Part shown: positions 35,421 through 47,358 of the stretch, one piece after another
How positions within the stretch are numbered: the stretch's first letter is position 1
How the letters are laid out: each line of letters begins with the position of its first letter
Assembly (NCBI GenBank): GCA_017979445.1
Contig: JADQWC010000627.1
Location: forward strand, 31,001 to 95,000
Length of the DNA: 64,000 nucleotides
Source: Akebia trifoliata
Lineage: Eukaryota > Streptophyta > Magnoliopsida > Ranunculales > Lardizabalaceae
Reading direction: 5' to 3'
Translations under genes and position numbers: made by a program
The notes under the pieces: model-generated
What the model was told of the DNA's origin: nothing
Databases searched by the model: none
Seen by the model: only the letters and a program-made list of their open reading frames with translations

Positions 35421-36688
35421 GCTATTTTGTGAGATGTTAAAAAGTTTGTGAATGCCTGAAGGGATAGTGCGTCATATCATCCGGAGTGGTATACTATCCT
35501 GGGATGTATGGTAGGGACCACTAAGCTCATACGTGGTATGGGACGCATATGAGAATGGAGTCACAACTAGAATCCGGGTTTATTCCTCTCTATCTTTACC
35601 AGTGAACTTGTAATGTAAAAGTGATCGTATACGAATGATTTGTATATTTGGGAATCACATGCATGCCTTATAGGCATAGACGAAGATGATTAGTCAATGA
35701 TCACTAACAATCTATAGTAGTCGAATGTTCTGACACATCGAAAAGATACCCATTACTTACGGTCACGTCAAACGGCCAGTCTGAGTCGGATAAATGGTTA
35801 ACCAAACGTGGTAAGTGCAGCGACCGGTCACAAAATTAGGAACTAAAAGCCAGAGAAGAATTGTAACATCATGTCCCGACTGGGAGCGATCCAGTCGTGA
35901 ATCCCAACTCTTTAATTCTAATACTCCACCATTGTGTATTATGTATTTGTTGCTTATTTTGATATATAAAATGAAATCCATGTTTATTATTTCCATTTGA
36001 TCAATAGATTTGTATAAAAAGATAATGTTATAATGAGTATTACCGATCGATGTAATGAGAGTTTTAAAATGTTTAGTTGTTCATCCCTGGCTATATGTAC
36101 CAGTTAATCGTAGTTTCTTCTATAAAATTTTGTATATTTTAAAATGATTTAGTATGCTTATTCGTTCATGTTAGAAGAGGTTATTGGCAGAAATTGTGTT
36201 ATTCCTTACTGGGTAACCATTTTTATCACCATTTTTCTTTTTCATTTTTTTAGTCTCAAATCCGAAGCTTGGCGAGGCAGGTATAGAACATGAGTGAGAA
36301 TCATCTAGTGGGTCAGATAGACAACCAGAGTTCGCCACCTGGTAAGTACTAGGGTTATACCCCCTAGTAGTGTCAGTTTCCCTAAGTAGTCTTATGGATT
36401 CTGTCTTGAGTGTTAGGATTTCTGTTACGGTGAGGAATTTTGTATAATTCTGTATTCTGGTTATTCTTCCGCACTTTGATCTTTCGTATGTTATTAAACG
36501 TATATAGGCTTCCGCTAGTATTATATTTTGTATATGTATGCAGGATTGTATGTCGTTTATCAGGTGCAGGTTGAACGCCTTGGAATGCTAACATAAACAG
36601 AGGAGACCATGTCGAAATTTCGATGTACCACCTAGTACCTCGAGTTTGACATGGAGATTTGTGTTAGCATTTGGCGAGGCGCCACATA

Positions 36689-36700
36689 TGGTATCAGAGC
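36689..36700 (+). promoter_or_regulatory. Primer-binding site (initiator Met tRNA)
   Basis: TGGTATCAGAGC, two bases after the LTR end, is the standard complement to the 3' end of plant initiator tRNA-Met. Confidence 0.93.
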
Positions 36701-37373
36701 ATAGTAATAGATCCGTATGGGATACAAATCTGCTATGTTTTGAAGAGTTGGCTGATACCACAGATATTAGAACGATAATCATAGAGTGTCACTAGGAATT
36801 CGGTATCCGAGCTCATTAATAATTCCGTATTGGAATTATGAGTTCTTCTGTGTCTAGATGTCCATAGAGCCTAGTAAGCCTAGGATAGGATTCTAGGTTT
36901 GTTTTGTTAGTAATGGAAATGGAGTCCATTACTAAGTTCTAGGCTGCGGTAATAATTCTTGGTTGCGTAAGAGCAGTTTTGGCCTTATTCTGATAAGCGC
37001 CTTGTTACGGATAAACACAAGCGAGAGGAGTAGACGAGGCAAAGGCCAAAACGCAATAGAGACGAGATAAGTTCTATATCAGACTATTGACCTGATAACA
37101 CAACTAATGTTATTAATGGAACAGATGGCCGAGTCTCATGTCAAGTTTAGAGAGAAAATATGAATAATATAATCACCACCACCTTGAAGCCAAATGGAAG
37201 GAAGACAATTACTATCTAATAAGAGACAAATAATTACGAAACTAACAAATTCATAGGAAAAATAACAATAAGTGGGGAGTGATATTATAGACATGCCAAC
37301 GCAATAGATGAAATAATTTTATAAGAAACAACAACATATACTACTAAATCAGTTGAATGAAAGAGTTGTGGTA

Positions 37374-37415
37374 TGTTATGAATGTGGCAAATTGAGACAT
37401 AAAGGAGAGCAATGT
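37374..37415 (+). pseudogene. CCHC zinc knuckle, isolated
   Basis: CYECGKLRHKGEQC has the full C-x2-C-x4-H-x4-C pattern. It lies upstream of the gag core of this element, not after it as expected. A stop follows two codons beyond the next residues (GRC). It may be an older gag fragment or a rearranged piece. Confidence 0.6.
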
Positions 37416-37669
37416 TCAGGTCGATGTTAACCAATTAAAGATGTATGGCTCAAAAAGATGTAGACAAATTAATTCAAGAAACAATAAGGCCACTAGATTT
37501 TAATAAAGTTGATAACATACTTGTGCCACCCTGAACAGACAAGACTAACGATCAGAAGCGAGAGATGGTATAAGACTTACCACAATTGTAAGGTGCACCA
37601 CTAAATCTAATAAATGAAGGATAGGTAAATCCAAGGATAAGGTTATAACATTTCCAATTATTACATCAA

Positions 37670-38640
37670 CTAAGATTTGATGACTTTTCCGATCCAGTTG
37701 AGATCAATGAGTGGGTTTTGAAGACCTGAAAGATTTTGAGTGCTATGTGGTGCCCAAGAGATCAGTGAGTGATAGTGGCTACATTCCAATTGGACGGGAT
37801 GCCAATCATTAGTAACGTTTGAGAGGAATGTATTGGGAGATGGATCGTTTGAGTGGATAGACTTCGAGAGGATATTTCTCGATAAATTTATATCTGAGAT
37901 TGCTCGAGAAATCAAGCACTAGGAGTTTTTTTTTATATTAGTGCAGGGTAAACTATCAATTACAGAGACTAAGATATGATGTTTACTAGGTTGTCACGAT
38001 ATGCATCCGAGCTTATCCTGACAGATTTGTAGAAGGCCCGTAAATTCTTTAGAGGACTATAACCCTACCTAAGGGCCAGGAGGTCAGTGATTGAAACTAC
38101 CAATTATAGAGATACGATGAATCGAGCTTAGAGGGTAGAACGATGAGAAATGGAGTTACAGACCTCCAAGAGGTAAATTAGTCGACCTTAGACTTCTTTT
38201 CCTGTCAAATCAAATCCAACCAAGAGGCCGATGTATTCAAGGCCAATCTCCTCCGGATCAGTGTATCCATAATATAGAACTCCTTCACTACTGAGTTGTA
38301 GAGTTTTCCATCACTAAGCTAGAAAGCAGTTGGAACTCCAATGATGACAACGAGGCCAAAAGAATCAACAAGGCAGGTTTAAAGCCTATAGACCCCAGTT
38401 TACCAACTGCTTACTCTACAGAGACCTACGAAGACAAGATCGTTGACATGTTACGCGTGTGATCAACTGGGATATATATAGAGAAAATGTCATCTATCAC
38501 AGGTGCGAGTAAGGGTTATGACCCAGGAGAAAGTACCTGTCTCCGAAATTTTTTTGGAAAGTACGATTTCTAATTATAATGTTAGAAATTGGAGTTCTAT
38601 TCAATACTGGTTCTTCTAGATCATATAATTCTGCTGAAAG
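37670..38640 (+). pseudogene. Degenerate gag and protease of the family-4 element
   Basis: Three landmarks lie in the expected order. The retrotransposon gag core at 37670-37920 reads with stops (FDDFSDPVEINEWVL, then VATFQLDG). A zinc knuckle at 38449-38490 (CYACDQLGYI, stop, RKC) has Tyr for the conserved His and a stop inside. A protease-like start near 38595-38630 reads GVLFNTGSSRS, with the catalytic Asp of D-T-G replaced by Asn. Reverse transcriptase and integrase are not seen before the polypurine tract. Confidence 0.65.
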
Positions 38641-38659
38641 TTTGCATACTTGCTAGAGT

Positions 38660-39729
38660 TATTCTTCCCACTATTCATTATTCTAGTATAATATTTGAAG
38701 CGGACTAAACAATCAACCTTTTTCCTACCACTTTCCACTTTCTATGCTATCATCCCATCATCATCTTTAACCTCACCCTTTTTCTAGCGATTTGATGTTT
38801 ATTATAATTTGGAACTAGAATAAAAAGGTGCAAGTTTAGGAAAAAAAAAAGGAAGCTAACAGTGAACCAACTAGACTACGTTTTGATAATTGATAGGTAT
38901 GTTTTAGGTGTAAGGATGGTTGTGAAGTGTGAGAAAGCGAGTGTGATTTATAAGACTAGTAATGTGATTATATAGCAAGTGAAGGTATGAGTAATAACTA
39001 ATACTATATATGGTTGAGTTGAGGAACTGGTGAAATTTGAGAAAAAAAAGGGTATCGTACAATTTTGAAAGAGCATGTGGTATGTAAAAGAAAAGAGATT
39101 TAGTAGAGTATAAGTTGGGAGATGGGTCGATGTAAAATGTGAGAAAGAATAATCTTGTGACAATGTTGCATTAATGGCAAGTTAATGGAATTGTGAGAAA
39201 AGAGATGTAAGATTTATCTCCTCGAGCAAGATTTGAAATTATAAAGGTTATAACAGAAATTTTGAGGAAATATCACAATAAGTAGAAAATGTAATATTGA
39301 ATCGAATATAAGGATAGTGGTGTGTTTGCGGTAAGACTATGCATTGAGGAGTAATATTCATAGCAAGTATATGTAAAACATAATAGATGGTGTAATTGAT
39401 GAGAGAAAAAAAATAGAGAAGATGTGAGAGGATTATTGTTAATAGACATTGGTAGGGAAGTGATACAAGGTGAATTCATTTTTATTTTAGGGTTATACAA
39501 ATAATGTATTAATTGGAGTATGAGTTTGAATTAGAGTAATTAATTAATGAATGTGTTGGGTTGACGGAATATGGGAGACATAAGTCTACGAGTTATAAAT
39601 AAGATTGGATTGAGACTAAGAATAAATGGTAATCGAAAATAGATGTTGTTTATTATACATGTCGTGTTAGTGGAATCGCGACAAAGATCAATAAGGTATG
39701 ATTTCAATTTCGAGGACGAAATTTTTATT
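38660..39729 (+). other. 3' internal region of the family-4 element without recognised coding
   Basis: AT-rich and G/A-biased on the plus strand. Minus frames at 38948-39163, 39273-39500 and 39540-39752 are compositional. No pol motif is visible. Confidence 0.5.
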
Positions 39730-39744
39730 AGGGGGGGGGGAGAA
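39730..39744 (+). promoter_or_regulatory. Polypurine tract of the family-4 element
   Basis: A run of ten G followed by AGAA, immediately before TGTAACACCCC at 39745. Confidence 0.9.
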
Positions 39745-41630
39745 TGTAACACCCCAAATTTTTAATTCATATCTCGAGGAAAAAATAAATAGAGAAATTT
39801 TAATAAAATCTTGAAAATGGGATATAGGGGTAAAACTTTAGGATGTTTCTGATCATTTTTAATGGAATCTGACTTCACCATTAGATTCAAAATGATCAAA
39901 AAACACATTTTAGCCTATAAGCATGCTCAAATGCGAGTCCAAATATAAAAGTTGCAAAATCCTCGATTGCCGAGTCGGACAGGTCAAAATAATAAATTTT
40001 TGCTAGATCAAGAATTATTAAGATTAGATTACACCATTGGATTCGTAACGAAAAATTATTGAATATGGACTATTTAATTATCATTTTTGGATACCAGAAA
40101 GTCGAATTATAGTCAAAAATGAAAACGACATCAATTTTAGGGGTCACCTCAAGCTCAAAATGTTAATTTTTGTTGGAGATAGAATTTATAGAAATTGACC
40201 ACACCATTAGATCCGGAACAAAAAATTAGACGAAATAGAGTATTCATTTATCAGTTTTGGAGTCCAGATGGTCAAGTTATCGTCAATCAAAACAATTGAC
40301 AAAATACCGAATTCGTCCCAAATTTTATATAAATAAAATTTTTAATTTTTTTTATTTATTCGTTTTCTCCAACTCGTCCAAAACAGCCAACGAAGTAAAC
40401 GAATTTTCTTCGATTTCTTCCGATCTTCCACCTCAGATCCCTCGCAAACGGTCCACTTTCAACGATCGCCGCAGAAGAGAAAAAGATCCGCAGCTTCGAC
40501 ATCTATAAAATCCACCTAAACTCATTCCATTTCACTTTCTTTTTCATCCAATATCATCAAAAATCAGTCGTATTTATATATAGAAATTTTAAAACTTTGA
40601 CCTCGGATTTCGTCTGTTTCGAGGTCAAATCGTCTTCCGACGCAGAAGGGAGAAACGTCCGTAGCCTTATTCTCTACAAAACCCACCCAAATTCCTTTCA
40701 TTTTCTTGTCTTTTTCAACCCGTATAGTAAAAAATCAGCCGTATTTTTATACGGAGATTTCGTAACTTCGACCTCGGTTTTCATCCGTTTCGGGGTCAAA
40801 CCGTCCTCCGCCGCAGAAGGGAGAAAGGACGACCACATCGAGATCTTTGAAACCACCAGGTCGAATTCGAAAATCAATCACTTCGAAGTTTGATCCATCT
40901 CGATTTACGTGCCGATCGCCTCGATTTCCACGCACGTGCTTCGATCCTTTCGCCTGGAGATTGTAAGGAACTCTCAATTTCTATTAGTAATTGTAAATTA
41001 TGAAAATTGCATTTAGGATTTTATCGAAAAAAATTTGGATGTATTTTCAAAATATAGAATTCTTTTGTTATTTAAAAATTCACGCCAAAAATTGCATGTT
41101 TGATATGTTTAATTGTATTTTTTATTAAATTATACGTGGGTAGGATAATTTAACGGGTTATTTCCATAAATTGGGTCTTGTGCACTGCTCGGACCCCGTT
41201 TTGATATGAAATTTGTATTCTTTTTCAATATTATTAATAGAAATAAATTTTATATTTGGAAAATGTGATTTAATATTCAATGAACTCATATTGAGTTGAT
41301 GAATATCAGAAAATGGATATTTTATTGAAGAGATTGAAAATTGTAAAAATCGAAAAAAGGGAAAAAGGGTATGAAACGGTAAAATGTCAGAGTCACACCC
41401 GAGGGCTGATGTCTGCATTTTACGTTGTTGTGTTGTGTGTAGGTTGGTAAACAGATATCTAGGGATAATATTCCTGGTTGCATATTTATTTACTTTCTGT
41501 TAGCGCGAGTCGTTGTTTGTGTTTCCGTTTTGTTATTTATTTTAGACCGGCTGACCACACTTGCATGGTAGGAAACTGGATATCCATTCTCAACCTTGTA
41601 TTGTTAATTTCTCTTTTGTTTTCAAATGAA

Positions 41631-41711
<81 letters not shown>

Positions 41712-42053
41712 GCTATTTTGTGAGCTGTTAAAAAGTTTGTGAATGCCTGAAGGGATAGTGCGTCATATCATCCGGAGTGATGTACTATCCTGGGATGTAC
41801 GGTAGGGACCACTAAGCTCATACGTGGTATGGGACGCATATGAGAATGGAGTCACAACTGGAATCCGGGTTTATTCCTCTCTATCTTTACCAGTGAACTT
41901 GTAATGTAAAGGTGGTTGTATACAAATGATTTGTATATTTGGGAATCACATGCACGCCTGATAAGCATAGACGAAGATGATTAGTCAGCGATCACTAACA
42001 ATCTATAGTAGTCGAATGTTCTAACACATCGAAAAGAGACCCATAGCTTGCAC
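39745..42053 (+). repeat. 3' LTR, family 4, copy 3, truncated
   Basis: Follows copy 2 closely from TGTAACACCCC through the (AT)37 run at 41635-41708 to GAGACCCATAGCTT at about 42053. The last ~930 bp of the LTR are missing, and minus-strand gag sequence starts at the break. Confidence 0.9.
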
Positions 42054-42616
42054 AATTGTTTGGGGCTTAAACATTTATACGCCGGCTCTCATTTTGTCTT
42101 TTAATTCACTTAAAAAAATAACTAAGAAAAAAAGTCTTCCAGTAATCCACGAGTACAGCTAGAAAGAGATTCAAATTTCTCCTGATATGCTTTGATTGAA
42201 CTCGTTTGTTTAAGTTTAGTTAATTCACTAACAATATCTTCGTATGCTTTCAGATTAAAATGTTTGATAATGTCTCGCACAAGATCTTGCCAAGTGAATT
42301 TTTGTTTAATGGTTTCATACCATTGATACCACTCGAGGGTAGCATCTTCCAAATGAATGGAAGCGAGATAAACTTTAGAAGACTCTTTGATTTGATTGTA
42401 GTCAAAGAAGCGCTTACTACTATATACTCACCCCTTGGGATCACTTTCATTAAAGCGTGGAAAATCAATGCCAAGGTTTTAGATAGAAAGGAAATATAAT
42501 CTTTATCTAAATACCGTCAATTAATCAATCTTTTGGCAATTTTGTTTTGAAAAATTGAATACCATTATAGATTTTTGCATAGCAAGTGTGAATAACAACA
42601 TGGTTGAAATTGGATC
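42053..42616 (-). pseudogene. Gypsy gag core, broken
   Basis: The 42352-42122 frame reads EDATLEWYQWYETIKQKFTW, then LVRDIIKHFN, then ELTKLKQTSSIKAYQEKFES. This is the classic retrotransposon gag domain (W-x-x-W, then F, then L-x-x-L-x-Q-x-x-S-x-x-x-Y-x-x-x-F). The frame ends at a stop, but gag-like translation continues to the break at 42053. The upstream part of the domain (KVYLASIHL) is in another frame, so there is at least one frameshift. Confidence 0.85.
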
Positions 42617-42621
42617 ATACT

Positions 42622-44061
42622 TGTAGACACCCCATTTTTGCACTCACCTGATTAATCAACTCGTCAACCCGATTGCAACGGTTCCCAATGATGGATGATT
42701 ATTCAAATGCTCTATTTTTTTACTAGATGTGTTTCAGAAATTCAGATGAGGTATCTCAAATTAACGAAACTTTAGAAACCACATTACACTAGGAAAATAT
42801 AATCCCAAAAGCCTAAAAATCATCATCTTATAGACAAAAAGAAGCTTCACGATAAAACTCACTACAAATTGATTAAATTACCAAAATACCCCTAACATCA
42901 AAATATCCCTAGAGCCTACAGTACGATTAGGAAAATCCTTTCAAACACATAAAACAACAAATAAAAACTAAATAAATGATTTCGCCAATTTTCACAAAAT
43001 TTGACAAAATTACGAAAATACCCCTCATAAAGTTCATGATTATTTCGCACAAAAAATTTCATAAATGACACAAATTAATATTCTCATCGAATTCCTTATG
43101 AAAAATTGATTCCAAAACATCCTGGAACATCAAAAACCGATTTAAAATGCAAAAAATCCTCTTTGAGGGCAAAACGATAATTTCACAATTTTAATAATTA
43201 AAAATTCTAAAATTAATAATTAAAATATTAATTGATGTAAAGTGAAATCCTAATTAAAATTAAAGTCAATCAAGTAAGACTCAAGTCAAAATCCTAAAGT
43301 CAAGTCAATCAAGTGAGACTAAAAGTCAAAAAACCTTAAAAAAATTCTAATTAAATTCTAACACTAACTCTATAATTCTAATTAAACACTAACTCTATTT
43401 AAAACAATTCTAATCTAACACTAACTCTATCTAAAAAACATCTAACAAAATCTATAAATAGGGGTCCCTACAACTTATTTTCAAATCAAAAAATAAACCC
43501 TAGGAAAAGTAGGTCAAGGAGTCTCCTATAATCCATAATTTTGAAGTCTTAACTCCTTACCTAACATTAATACCCCAATTTTTGCTAAAAAAAACACCCA
43601 AAAATCCTTCTAAAATCCCTTAAAATACATTTTTTTAAAAAATCAGAAAACTCATAGGTCCAAGAAGTAGATACCTCAACTTGGAGATCAGAAATCAGAT
43701 CCGGCAACAGAATGAAGTGAAAAATACGGTACAAGGAGCTGTTATATTATATCTGAGGGAACAAAATCGTTGCATTTGAAAAAGGTGACTATGTTTATCT
43801 TTTTATTATTATTTAGGTTTTTTTAGCAATGTAGTTTATTTGGAAATTAGTAAAGACTGGTGTTTGTCGGGCAGGGTTGGTACCTAACACCTTCCAACCC
43901 CGTAACGTAATCTCTGGACCCATATTTTTCTTTCGTAGATTAGTATTATTTGTATTTTATAATCAATATTCAGTTCCTAGACCGTAATAACTAGGTGGCG
44001 ACTCCCAAACCTCAAAAATTAAAAGCGGATCCGCGCACCCCACGAATCGAGGGCGCTTTCA
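42622..44061 (+). repeat. Solo LTR, family 1, with perfect target duplication
   Basis: Starts TGTAGACACCCC, ends GGCGCTTTCA, 1440 bp. ATACT flanks it on both sides (42617-42621 and 44062-44066). TATA box at 43453-43460. No internal element sequence is present, so it arose by recombination between the two LTRs of a full element that had jumped into gag. Confidence 0.95.
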
Positions 44062-44350
44062 ATACTCTAGAGTTTTGTGAGGATTCGGCTCTTCCTTTTT
44101 CTGTCAAAGTCAATTTGGTGGCTATTTAATCATACTTAAAACTTATAGTTGTGACCATCTGTTTAATTTCAAAGAAAGCTTCATCAGTTTTTTCTTTCAT
44201 TTGCTTCATTACTTCCTCCATGCATTTTATATCTTGAGACCTAGTTCCCTCGGCTATGTCGTCTGTACCACACATGGTAGAATCACTGTTGTGATAACAA
44301 ATGATATGGAAAGAAGAAGAAGATTCAATATACAAGACAATTTCTCCCAC
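44062..44350 (-). pseudogene. Gag N-terminal segment upstream of the solo LTR
   Basis: The 44350-44126 frame reads MCGTDDIAEGTRSQD, then MEEVMKQMKEKTDEAFFEIK, a charged helical N-terminus usual for gypsy gag. It connects to the gag core at 42616 once the solo LTR and one copy of its target duplication are discounted. Confidence 0.65.
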
Positions 44351-44590
44351 ATCCAGGGAAAACCCTCTTAAATGTTTATTGAAAATTTACTAACTTCTAT
44401 TGTTCATCTCAATGAGATTACATAAATTTATAAACTCTCCAGAATTAATAATAGAAACTCCTGAAATAATAAAACTCCTAATTGAAGAACAATTCTTAAC
44501 CCATAATAGAAACTCCTAATCGAAGAACAACTCCTAATATAAACTCCTAAAAAAGACTTCTAATATGACACGTATTGATCCACATATCAA

Positions 44591-45235
44591 TTATCCTCAA
44601 CTCAATTCGAAGAAGAACCAATCCAATTTTTAATAGAAAACACATTTTATCTCCCCTCTCCCTCTATGTGTGTGTGAACTTTATCTCTCCTCTTAACACA
44701 AACCCTAGATCTCTCTCTCTCTCTCTCTCATGGAGTTTGAGTTGCAACTTTTCTTCTTCAAACTTGAAATTTCATTTTTCCTTCAACCTCAAAATTAGAG
44801 ATGAAAACCTCTTTTTCTACAAATTCAAAGTCTATTGAATCAACTTCTGTCACGTGGCTTCAATTATTTATAAAAATTCAATCTCAACCTACAATCTCTC
44901 AACTCCACAACAAAGTAAAAGATGATAAATCTCTTTTTTTCTTCTATGTTCTTCTCCCATCTTTCTTCCCCTCTTAATCTCATGTGAATGATAGGTTTCG
45001 TTTTTCCCTCTCTCTCCCCCATAAACCCTAGGTACTTCTCCTTAAATTATTTGTCTTCCCCGTCATCCATGGATCCAAATCAGATCAATTTTGGATTGAG
45101 TCCATTCTTAACTAGATCGGATTTGGTTCAAATTTTCATTGATCCAATCAGATTTGGATCCCAAGCCAAAGATTTTGGATTGGTAGTGGTTTAGTTTTGA
45201 TCTGATATTGAATCAATCAATTGCCAGCCCTAAGT
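44591..45235. other. CT-rich spacer with a (TC)n tract
   Basis: A (TC)n tract lies at about 44711-44730. Frames at 44575-44838 and 44988-45194 have no recognisable content. Confidence 0.5.
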
Positions 45236-46030
45236 TAAGGGGAGTAAAAGAGGAAAGAAAATAAAGTTGAAGGCATAAAAGAGTATGATTGAAAAAAAAT
45301 GAGGGAGAAGATGTAAGACAATAAAATTGGAGGGGTATTATAGGAAAAGAGGAAAGACATTATATAAAGTTGGAGTATTCCTAGAAAATGTGTAGAAGAG
45401 GAAAAACAATAAAGTTGGGGTATTTTTGAAAAGAAGAAGTGAAAAGACAATAAAGAAAAAATGTTTTACTCGAGATACGTTCTTCATAAGAAGTATAAAG
45501 ATTGAGACAAAAGAGGGGACAACCGTTGTGTTTTAAGGTAGTTTAGAAAAAAACCACCTACTAAATTGGTTATATAGGTTTATGCCCTTGACCATAAGTC
45601 AACATTATGTTTTTTGGATGATTTGACAATGAAATTTTGCTTTTTTTTTTCTTCAAATACTTAAAATACTAAATCAAAATTTGGAAAAAAAATCCCAATC
45701 TCTCTTTATATGGGGGGATAAAGAGAGTAGGGTCTAGTATACTCTATCATATAGACTAGAGTTTGCCCATGCCTATGGATTGTATACATCATCTTTGGGG
45801 TTAAGGGGGTAAAAAAGAAAAGACAATAAAGTTGGATGAAGGTAATATATAAGTTGGAAGGATATTTTGTAGGCATGAGCATCCTTATTTTGGGGTTAAA
45901 CAGGTAAAAAAGGAAAGACAAGAAAATTGAAGGGAAGTCATTGGAAAAATAGAAAAGAGTTAGACATAAATTGCAAAGGTAGTAGTAGAAGAAATACAAT
46001 AAAGTCGAAAGGCTACTTTTGAAAAAGAAG
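45236..46030. repeat. Degenerate minisatellite around GGAAAGACAATAAAGTTGGA
   Basis: Variants of the block recur at about 45252, 45319, 45352, 45400, 45443, 45816, 45912 and 46003 with 35-95 bp spacing, apart from a gap near 45480-45800. Minus frames 45235-45450 and 45706-46101 come from this biased composition. Confidence 0.65.
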
Positions 46031-46173
46031 AGAAGAGGAACTAAAGTTGTCCTCAAGATTTGTAAATAAATTAAATTCCAACCCCTCTTGTATTTTATCA
46101 TATAGATTTTATTTTAGTAATTAAAATAAAAACAATAGTCATTCTAATATTTAAAAGAAAAGTAGGTGCCAGC

Positions 46174-46289
46174 TAGCTTAATTGGTAAAGCCTTTAGTTG
46201 ATAATACTAGAGACCTGTTCAAATTCTGCCAGCATTAAGTAAAGCCTTTAGTTGATAATACTAGAGACCTGTTCAAATTCTGCCAGCAT
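46174..46289 (+). repeat. tRNA-derived (SINE-like) head with a 54 bp tandem duplication
   Basis: TAGCTTAATTGG at 46174-46185 fits a Pol III A box and TGTTCAAATTC at 46216-46226 fits a B box, 42 bp apart start to start. The segment from TAAAGCC to CAGCAT is duplicated (46186-46239 and 46240-46289), giving a second B box at 46270-46280. No full tRNA fold is evident, so it is a SINE or tRNA relic rather than a tRNA gene. Confidence 0.55.
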
Positions 46290-47348
46290 CAAAAGTTAAT
46301 GAACTAACTAAAAACAGGCTTTACCCATCTATATAAGGAAAAGGTATAAAGATAAATTCATTATTTGAACTGTACAAAATTTATCCATTTCTAAAATAAA
46401 GGTCTTTACTTGCCAGTGTTTGATTGCAATAGGAAAATTGCTAAAAAGATCGGTGAGTTTTAAACTTTGGGGTTTATTCTAAGAGAATAATATTATAATT
46501 TTTTTTGCTCTAAGAGATCCAGCATAATAGTTTTCTTCTTCAAAACAAAATGATTCAAGTTTTTAGAATTACGCCCAGGACAACCATTTTTCCATTTCCA
46601 TGCAATCATAACAATCGTGAGCATTTACAGGATGATGATTAGAGATCATTGCCTGATGGACTGAATGTTAACCCTTATAGGCACTACAAAAATGCCTAAA
46701 AACATACCAGCATGTAACTTCAAGGAAAGCATTAATTAAAACAAACAAAGCAGACATTGAAGAGAATTGTACAACATTTGTGACATTTACAATCACTTGC
46801 ACCCTTTCAATCAAACTAAAATCAGTGTTACAATGCTTCATTTGTACACTTCCATCGATCAAACATAGAATGCATGAGATCCAGATCAACAACAATTTTG
46901 CTCCCCATAAGCCATTCTCGCACATTGCATAACAAGTCAAACGCCACATGTCACCTGCAAGTGAGTGTGATATAATTAGAACCTTCTCCTTTAAAAATCT
47001 TCACTTTTTCCCCCTCTTAGGGAGAGTGTTCAGTATTCAACCTGCATCTTACAAGAGTAGAAAAGTCATTCGAAAAAAATACAAAAATGAAGCAGATATT
47101 TTTTTGGTACAACTGTTGCTGGCTTGGGCTCTATGTCATATAATGCTTCCATCAACATATACATGGTCTCAAATGTGAGGAGCATATGGATTAGGATGGG
47201 AGGGAAGGAAGATGTCATCCTGTGCCATACACATGATCCACACCGGCCAAAAATCAAAGTATCAGATGATGCTTAGGATCTTCCCATAAAAATCTATCAA
47301 ATACATGTTATATCATGGCAAAGCGTCCAAAGTGAATTTTTTGATTAG
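46290..47348. other. Downstream flank of the At4g15545-like gene, unassigned
   Basis: Minus frames at 46949-46668 and 47257-47066 are open, but I recognise nothing in them. They could be 3' flanking sequence or an unidentified remnant. Confidence 0.4.
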
Positions 47349-47358
47349 TTTATTTATT
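47349..47358 (-). terminator. Candidate polyadenylation signal of the At4g15545-like gene
   Basis: AATAAATAAA on the minus strand, about 385 bp after the stop codon. The position is plausible for a plant 3' UTR; usage is not demonstrated. Confidence 0.4.

Larger units (their letters stand above)
33439..36686 (+). repeat. 5' LTR, family 4, copy 2
   Basis: 3248 bp from TGTAACACCCCG to GGCGAGGCGCCACA. TATA box at 34021-34030. A ~170 bp unit is duplicated at 34165-34505. (AT)46 lies at 35326-35417. The palindrome CCGTATTTTTATACGG lies just after the second unit start. Confidence 0.92.
33439..42053 (+). mobile_element. Tekay/Del-like gypsy element, deletion derivative (LTR family 4)
   Basis: 5' LTR 33439-36686, initiator-Met primer site 36689-36700, internal region 36687-39744 (about 3.06 kb), polypurine tract, 3' LTR from 39745 cut at about 42053. 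The block GAGGACGAAATTTTTATTA-G(n)-AGAA before TGTAACACCC is typical of plant Tekay/Del chromoviruses. Inside I can read only gag and the protease start, with stops; no reverse transcriptase or integrase is seen, and 3 kb is too short for a full pol. The two LTRs are very similar, so the insertion is younger than the LTR pieces it landed in. Confidence 0.85.
42053..44590 (-). mobile_element. Gypsy gag-bearing fragment, minus strand, split by a solo LTR
   Basis: 5'-to-3' on the minus strand: possible LTR/leader (44590-44351), gag N-terminus (44350-44062), family-1 solo LTR (44061-42622), gag core (42621-42053). The gag-like sequence stops abruptly against the family-4 3' LTR, so both elements lost their ends at this join. 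Confidence 0.7.
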
